Assembly (NCBI GenBank): GCA_002315655.1
Contig: DCHO01000033.1
Span: 7,466-32,155, forward strand
Source: Christensenella sp. UBA1750
Lineage (GTDB): Bacteria > Bacillota > Clostridia > Christensenellales > UBA1750
DNA: 24,690 nucleotides
Reading direction: 5' to 3'
The translations under genes and the position numbers were made by a program. The notes under the pieces were generated by a model. That model had not been told where the DNA came from and searched no databases. It saw only the letters and a program-made list of their open reading frames with translations. Positions 20,446 through 24,690 of the stretch are shown here, piece after piece (positions within the stretch are counted from its first letter, which is position 1; each line of letters opens with the position of its first letter).

Positions 20446-22131
20446 TTAATTCTGCTTCTTCTGGTCGTTCTCCCGGATTTCCACCCGGCGGATTTTGCCG
20501 GAGATGGTCTTGGGCAGCTCGTCCACATACTCGATGATGCGGGGGTATTTGTACGGCGCGGTGGTGTGCTTGACGTGGTTCTGCAGCTCTTTGGTGAGCT
20601 CGGGGGAGGCAACATAGCCCTTTGTCAGCACGATGGTGGCCTTGACCACGAAGCCGCGGTCAGGGTCGGGCACGCCGGTGACGGCACATTCCAGCACGGC
20701 GGGGTGCTCCATCAGTGCGCTTTCCACCTCAAAGGGGCCGATGCGGTAACCGGAGGACTTGATCACGTCGTCGATGCGCCCCACGAACCAGAGGAAGCCC
20801 AATTCGTCTTTGTAGGCGGTGTCGCCGGTGTGGTAAAGGTCGTCATGCCAGGCGGCTCGGGTCTTTTCCTCGTCCTTCCAGTAGCCGCCGAAGAGGCCGA
20901 AGGGCTTGCCGCCGTCGGTGCGGACGCAGATTTCGCCCGTGACGCCCGCAGGACATTCCTCGCCCTCGGGGGAGGCGATCACGATGCGCCAGCCGGGGGA
21001 GGGCAGTCCCATGGAGCCCAAACGCGGCTGCATCCACGGGAAAGCGGTCATGCAGCACAGCGTCGTTTCGGTCTGCCCGAAGCCCTCGAAAATCTTATGC
21101 CCGGTCTGTTTGAGCCACTGGGCGTAAACCTCGGGGTTCAGCGCTTCGCCGGCGGTGGTGCAGTGGGTGAGGGCGGAGAGATTGTATTGCGATAAGTCCT
21201 CTTTAATCATGTAGCGGTACATGGTCGGCGGGGCACAGAAGGTCGTAACCTTGTATTTTTCCATCTTGGAGAGAATGTCGTGGGCGTTGAACTTGTCAAA
21301 GTCGTAGGTCAGCACCGCGCTGCCGCCCAGCCATTGTCCGTAGATTTTGCCCCAGAGCGCCTTGCCCCAGCCGGTGTCCGCAATGGTGAAGTGCAGACCG
21401 TTGTCCACGACCCGGTGCCAGAAGCAGCCGGTTAAGATGTGCCCCAGCGGGTAAGTGAAATCGTGCCACACCATCTTGGGATAGCCGGAGGTGCCGGAGG
21501 TGAAGAAGATGAGCATGGGGTCGGAGGAAAGGTTTTCGTTTTCCCCCTCGGGTCGGGCAAATTCGGTGGGCTGGCTCTCAATGCCGGCATCCAAGTCGAT
21601 CCACGGCGCGGGCAGTTCCTTGTGATTGGAAACGGCGTAGATTTCCACCGTTTTGCAGTCGCCCATGGCCTCTGTCACATGGTCGGTGGGGTCGCCGTCA
21701 CCGGAGATGACAAACATTTTGATGTCGGCGGCGTTGGCGCGGTAGGAATAGTCCTTCGCCATGAGCATATGCGTCGCGGGGATGGCAATGGCGCCGATGC
21801 GGTGCAGCCCCAGCAGGCAGTACCAGAACTGGTACCCGCGCTTCAAGACCAACAGCACGCGGTCGCCCTTTTTGATGCCACAGGACACAAAGAAGTTCGC
21901 GGCCTGATTGGAGAGTCTGCGCATCATTTCAAAGGTGAACCGCTTTTCCTCCCCGTCCTTGCTGACCCAGAGCATACACAGCTTGTCCGGGGTCTCCTTG
22001 GCGATTGCGTCCACCACATCGTAAGCGTAGTTGAAATGCTCGCCCACGGAGACTTTGTAGTTTTTCCGCAAGTCCTCCAAGGTGGCGAAATCGTCCCGAT
22101 TCCGCCCGACAAATTTCTCATAAAGTGGCAT
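20446..22131 (-). CDS. AMP-forming acyl-CoA synthetase (acetyl/medium-chain type)
   Basis: A 561-residue ANL-superfamily ligase that activates a carboxylic acid to acyl-AMP and then acyl-CoA. The P-loop TSGTSGYPK starts at residue 211. Other core motifs are GEALNPE, GFGQTET, YHTGD and GRIDDVIKSSGYRIGP. The acylation-site lysine is K546 in SGKIRR near the C-terminus, so the enzyme should be active. Length and motifs fit acetyl-CoA synthetase-like and medium-chain ACSM-like enzymes, and the true acid is not predictable. GAGGA precedes the ATG. It lies 25 bases after an XRE-cupin regulator, a pairing seen repeatedly in Clostridia, which suggests that the regulator senses the acid or its CoA ester. 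Confidence 0.95.
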   Translation of the reverse strand: MPLYEKFVGRNRDDFATLEDLRKNYKVSVGEHFNYAYDVVDAIAKETPDKLCMLWVSKDGEEKRFTFEMMRRLSNQAANFFVSCGIKKGDRVLLVLKRGYQFWYCLLGLHRIGAIAIPATHMLMAKDYSYRANAADIKMFVISGDGDPTDHVTEAMGDCKTVEIYAVSNHKELPAPWIDLDAGIESQPTEFARPEGENENLSSDPMLIFFTSGTSGYPKMVWHDFTYPLGHILTGCFWHRVVDNGLHFTIADTGWGKALWGKIYGQWLGGSAVLTYDFDKFNAHDILSKMEKYKVTTFCAPPTMYRYMIKEDLSQYNLSALTHCTTAGEALNPEVYAQWLKQTGHKIFEGFGQTETTLCCMTAFPWMQPRLGSMGLPSPGWRIVIASPEGEECPAGVTGEICVRTDGGKPFGLFGGYWKDEEKTRAAWHDDLYHTGDTAYKDELGFLWFVGRIDDVIKSSGYRIGPFEVESALMEHPAVLECAVTGVPDPDRGFVVKATIVLTKGYVASPELTKELQNHVKHTTAPYKYPRIIEYVDELPKTISGKIRRVEIRENDQKKQN

Positions 22132-22156
22132 ATTTTTATCCTCAAAATCGGTGAAG

Positions 22157-22723
22157 TTACTTCATGTCCCCCATGACGACGGCCAGAAACTGAACCTTTT
22201 CGCCGTTCAGCGCACGCATGGCGTGGGGAATGCCGGAGTTGAAATACACGCTGTCGCCCTGCTCCAGGACAGTGACGGTGGAGCCTAAATAGAACTCCAT
22301 TGTGCCTTCCACGACGAAGTTTAGCTCCTGCCCCTCATGGGCGTGCAGGGTGGGCTTTTCCTCGTCGGGCTTGGGTTCCACGGTGACGACAAAGGGCTCA
22401 ACCTTTTTGCCCCGGAAGGTGTAGGCGATGTGCTGATAGTCGTAGGCGGCGCGGCGGTTGATCTTAAAGCCCTTGCCCTTGCGGACGACGCACATGGAGG
22501 AGAGCTTGGGGGAGTCGCCGGACATCAAATCCACCACGTCCACACCCAGACGGTTCGCCGCGTTGTAGATAAAGGAGAAGGAAAAATCCTTTTCGCCCCG
22601 CTCGTAGGCGCGGTAGGTTTCCGCATCCACCCCGCACACCTCGGCCATTTCGCCTTCCTCCACGTCCATAATCTGACGCAACGTTTTCAGCCGCATGGCG
22701 ATTTCCTTGAGCTGTTCCGTCAT
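22157..22723 (-). CDS. XRE-family regulator with C-terminal cupin domain
   Basis: A 188-residue transcription factor. Residues about 8-65 are a helix-turn-helix (MAEVCGVDAETYRAYERG), and about 110-185 are a cupin barrel with HAHEGQELNFVVEG and GDSVYFNSGIPHAMRA, the two usual cupin motifs carrying metal-site H, E and H residues. AAAAGGAGG stands 8 bases before ATG. It is the first gene of an operon with the acyl-CoA synthetase and probably represses or activates that operon and perhaps the divergent VOC gene, since one short region holds both promoters. The cupin domain probably binds the small-molecule signal. Confidence 0.94.
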   Translation of the reverse strand: MTEQLKEIAMRLKTLRQIMDVEEGEMAEVCGVDAETYRAYERGEKDFSFSFIYNAANRLGVDVVDLMSGDSPKLSSMCVVRKGKGFKINRRAAYDYQHIAYTFRGKKVEPFVVTVEPKPDEEKPTLHAHEGQELNFVVEGTMEFYLGSTVTVLEQGDSVYFNSGIPHAMRALNGEKVQFLAVVMGDMK

Positions 22724-22818
22724 TTTCCGAGCCTCCTTTTTTATTCAAACGAAAAATGCGCCTCTGTCCCCGCAAAACGAAGGGTTGAAAGCGCAGGTTT
22801 TGCAGTTTTTGTCTTACG

Positions 22819-22836
22819 CAGCCGGATAATCGGCTG
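22819..22836. promoter_or_regulatory. Palindrome just downstream of the XRE-cupin promoter
   Basis: CAGCCG-GATAAT-CGGCTG, a perfect 6-base dyad. It begins about 5 bases after the expected start of transcription on the minus strand. It is a candidate site for autoregulation by the XRE-cupin protein, or a small leader hairpin. Confidence 0.5.
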
Positions 22837-22847
22837 TTTTCCCCTTG

Positions 22848-22877
22848 ATTATAGCGTGATTTGCAAGGGCTTGTCAA
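22848..22877 (-). promoter_or_regulatory. Consensus promoter of the XRE-cupin / acyl-CoA synthetase operon
   Basis: On the minus strand a perfect TTGACA (22872-22877), an 18-base spacer and a perfect TATAAT (22848-22853). The leader to the ATG is about 118 bases. Confidence 0.85.
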
Positions 22878-22892
22878 TGGAAAATTATTTTG

Positions 22893-22920
22893 TTGACAAC
22901 AGGTTAAGAAAGCTTATAAT
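22893..22920 (+). promoter_or_regulatory. Consensus promoter of the VOC / LicCA-like operon
   Basis: A perfect TTGACA (22893-22898), a 16-base spacer and a perfect TATAAT (22915-22920). Its -35 lies 15 bases from the -35 of the opposite promoter, so polymerases or a regulator at one would affect the other. Confidence 0.85.
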
Positions 22921-22956
22921 TAAAATGTATGAATGTACTATCAGGAGGTCATGCTT

Positions 22957-23346
22957 ATGAAAACCACTTCTTTATACCCCATCATCGTGACGGAAAACGT
23001 GCAGGAGACCATTGATTTCTATGTCGGAACGCTGGACTATTACAAAAAGCACGACATGGACTTGGGCGCCTCCCGCATCATCGTGCTGGAAAACCCCAAG
23101 GGCTGCACCATCGAGGTCATGCAAAAGCCCACCGCCGCCGTTCCCGGTCTGAACTTCGGTGACGGACTTTACGGCTTCCGCATGAATGTGGACGACATTG
23201 ACGAGGCGGTTGCGGAGTTCCGGCAGAAGGGCGCAAAGATTCTGATGGGTCCCATCGAGACCCCCACCTCCAAAAACCTTATGGTGCTCGACCCCAACGG
23301 TATCCACTTGACCGTGATGGAGCACAAAAAAGCGGGCAGAAAATAA
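22957..23346 (+). CDS. VOC (glyoxalase/bleomycin-resistance fold) protein
   Basis: A 129-residue single VOC module made of two beta-alpha-beta-beta-beta repeats: SLYPIIVTENVQETIDFY at the start and GFRMNVDDIDEAVAEF at the middle, ending DPNGIHLTVME. The usual first metal-binding histidine before the IIV strand is not present (Y-P instead), though the C-terminal glutamate E in TVME is, so metal binding is doubtful. Three in-frame ATGs exist; AGGAGG (22943-22948) is 8 bases before ATG 22957 and 2 bases before ATG 22951, so 22957 was chosen. It is the first gene of an operon with the LicC/LicA-like gene 17 bases downstream. Function unknown. Confidence 0.9.
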   Translation: MKTTSLYPIIVTENVQETIDFYVGTLDYYKKHDMDLGASRIIVLENPKGCTIEVMQKPTAAVPGLNFGDGLYGFRMNVDDIDEAVAEFRQKGAKILMGPIETPTSKNLMVLDPNGIHLTVMEHKKAGRK

Positions 23347-23363
23347 GAAAGGACAAGAGCAAA

Positions 23364-24653
23364 ATGATGATGAAAAAAGTGATTCTTCTTGCGGACAGGT
23401 TTAACCATGACTTTGTGCCGCTCTCTTTGGAAAAGCCGATGGGCTTGTGGGAAGTGCGCGGGGAAAAGCCGGTGGAGCGTCTGATTTGCCAGGCGAAGGA
23501 AGCCGGAATCACGGATATTACGCTGATCACCGGGTACAAAGGCGAAATGCTTTCGTATCTGGGCGACACTTTCGGCGTCTCCCTCATCAAAAATGCCTAC
23601 TACGGCGAGGAAAATGGCGTTGATTTCCTGAGGAATCACGGGCTGCTGGATGAAAATGCGGTTATCTGTTCCTCCGGGGATTACTATTTTGACAATCCTT
23701 TTACCGCCGCAGACGGAACTGCGGAAAAGGCGAAGATTGACACCTTTGAGGATTTGAGAGTATTTGACCCCAAATATCTTTCCCATTCCGGCTGTCAGGT
23801 GATTCGCAACATCAAATTGGTGTTCCGCTGCGAGGAAGAAGATGTCAAAAATTTCAGATATATCAATCGCCGGCAGACCAATTCGTCCTGTGTTTTTGAG
23901 GTCAAGGGCGTAAATTACATCTATCGCTATCCGGCGGAGGGAATCGGCGAGGTCGTGAGCTGGAAAAACGAGAAGGCGTCCATGGTCATTGCAAAGAAGC
24001 TCGGAATCGACCCCACCTACATCTATGCCGACGCCGATGAGGGCTGGAAGATCATGGAATTTGTCGGGCCTCACGGAAAGCCCGATTACACCTCCTTTGA
24101 AGATACCCGGAAAGTCATCAAGGTGCTGAAAAAACTGCATTCCTCCGATGTGGTGACGGACTTCGGATTGAAGCCCTGGGAGGACACCGAAGCGACCATC
24201 GAAAACCTGAACCGAATCAACCCGGATATTTTCGCCCCGTATCTGGAAATGCGGGAACAGGTCAAAAAGCTGTACGATCAAACAATCAATGACGGCGTGA
24301 AAAAATGCTTCTGCCACGGAGACACCTACTCCCCGAATTGGATGCTGCTGCAGGACGGCTCGGCGATTCTCATTGACTGGGAGTATGCCGGTTATACCGA
24401 CCCGGGCGTGGACATCGGCTACTACATCGCGGACGCAGACTATGGGATGGAGGAAGCGGAGCGGTTCATTCGGGAATATCTTGCGGATGAGTTCACCGAA
24501 GAAAAGCTGCGGCATTTTCTGATTTACTCTGTTGTGATCGCGTATTACTGTTTCGTCTGGGCCTTGCAGCGGCGGGCTCTCGGAGAACCAAGACCGGATG
24601 TTGAGGATGCGTACAAGGAGTTCATTCTCAGATACATCGCTCTGTTGTCCTAA
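23364..24653 (+). CDS. LicC/LicA-like protein: degenerate nucleotidyltransferase plus choline-kinase-type phosphotransferase
   Basis: A 429-residue two-domain protein. Residues about 1-140 resemble a sugar/choline nucleotidyltransferase: KPVERLICQAKEAGI, ITLITGYKGEML and SSGDYYFDNPF fit the LicC pattern. The expected N-terminal loop LAAGxGxR is replaced by LLADRFNHDF, so NTP binding is doubtful. Residues about 175-429 form an aminoglycoside/choline-kinase fold with the catalytic loop CHGDTYSPNW (H318, D320, N325) and the metal site LIDWEYAGYTDPG (D338). That kinase half looks active. In phosphocholine pathways LicA phosphorylates choline and LicC makes CDP-choline, but the substrate here is only a guess. 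AAGAAAGGA lies about 10 bases before ATG. It follows the VOC gene in the same operon; the start of the next gene, if any, is outside the window. Confidence 0.85.
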   Translation: MMMKKVILLADRFNHDFVPLSLEKPMGLWEVRGEKPVERLICQAKEAGITDITLITGYKGEMLSYLGDTFGVSLIKNAYYGEENGVDFLRNHGLLDENAVICSSGDYYFDNPFTAADGTAEKAKIDTFEDLRVFDPKYLSHSGCQVIRNIKLVFRCEEEDVKNFRYINRRQTNSSCVFEVKGVNYIYRYPAEGIGEVVSWKNEKASMVIAKKLGIDPTYIYADADEGWKIMEFVGPHGKPDYTSFEDTRKVIKVLKKLHSSDVVTDFGLKPWEDTEATIENLNRINPDIFAPYLEMREQVKKLYDQTINDGVKKCFCHGDTYSPNWMLLQDGSAILIDWEYAGYTDPGVDIGYYIADADYGMEEAERFIREYLADEFTEEKLRHFLIYSVVIAYYCFVWALQRRALGEPRPDVEDAYKEFILRYIALLS

Positions 24654-24690
24654 GGCAACACCGCCCAACTCGGCGGCGGCATTGACGATG

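Noticed and set aside
23169..24668. A 499-codon open frame on the minus strand opposite the VOC and LicCA-like genes
   Set aside because: The plus-strand genes have clear catalytic motifs and ribosome sites; the antisense frame shows no recognisable domain.
24661..24676. CCGCC-6-GGCGG hairpin at the right edge
   Set aside because: A short GC stem without a visible T-tract before the window ends; a terminator cannot be claimed.

Overview
The window looks like chromosomal DNA of a low-to-mid-GC-lineage Firmicute with a fairly GC-rich genome, most likely a gut Clostridia of the Oscillospirales or Christensenellales type. This is inferred from strong AGGAGG ribosome sites, TTGACA/TATAAT promoters, Gram-positive lipoprotein binding proteins, hairpin-plus-T-tract terminators and the mix of families. 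Nothing here fixes genus or species.

Layout: (1) 150-2823, a membrane-anchored protein of unknown function overlapping the DNA-repair gene radA. (2) 2891-3939, a monocistronic Gfo/Idh/MocA oxidoreductase with a consensus promoter and an operator-like dyad. (3) 3940-4459, a 520-base non-coding stretch: a multi-hairpin element bounded by two near-identical terminator hairpins, then a promoter flanked by two 38-base palindromic repeats. (4) 4460-5713, an AT-richer AAA ATPase of the DUF4143 type. (5) 5801-6286 (minus), a GNAT acetyltransferase. (6) 6404-8559, a three-gene operon: sialidase-fold protein (TTG start), M55 D-aminopeptidase and a 65-residue ferredoxin-thioredoxin-reductase-like Fe-S protein. 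(7) 8631-15285 (minus), a CUT2 sugar-type ABC transporter operon with three tandem paralogous binding lipoproteins, one ATPase and two permeases. (8) 15515-17277, a divergent pair: DUF2871 membrane protein (minus) and MFS transporter (plus). (9) 17274-20312 (minus), an operon of NAD synthetase, a GNAT acetyltransferase and a rhomboid-like protein with damaged ends. (10) 20446-22723 (minus), an XRE-cupin regulator and an acyl-CoA synthetase. (11) 22957-24653, a VOC protein and a LicC/LicA-like two-domain protein, divergent from the regulator across back-to-back consensus promoters.

How they work together: the transporter operon is a complete uptake system in which three binding proteins probably share one channel. 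The XRE-cupin protein probably controls the acyl-CoA synthetase. The sialidase/aminopeptidase operon suggests scavenging of glycan or peptidoglycan pieces. I see no CRISPR, phage, toxin-antitoxin, transposase, rRNA or tRNA.

Best candidates for something new: the ATPase gene with paired palindromes around its promoter, the multi-hairpin element beside it, an NAD synthetase whose glutaminase nucleophile appears to be Ala instead of Cys, and a transporter ATPase whose second Walker B lacks both acidic residues. None is proven to be a new system from sequence alone.
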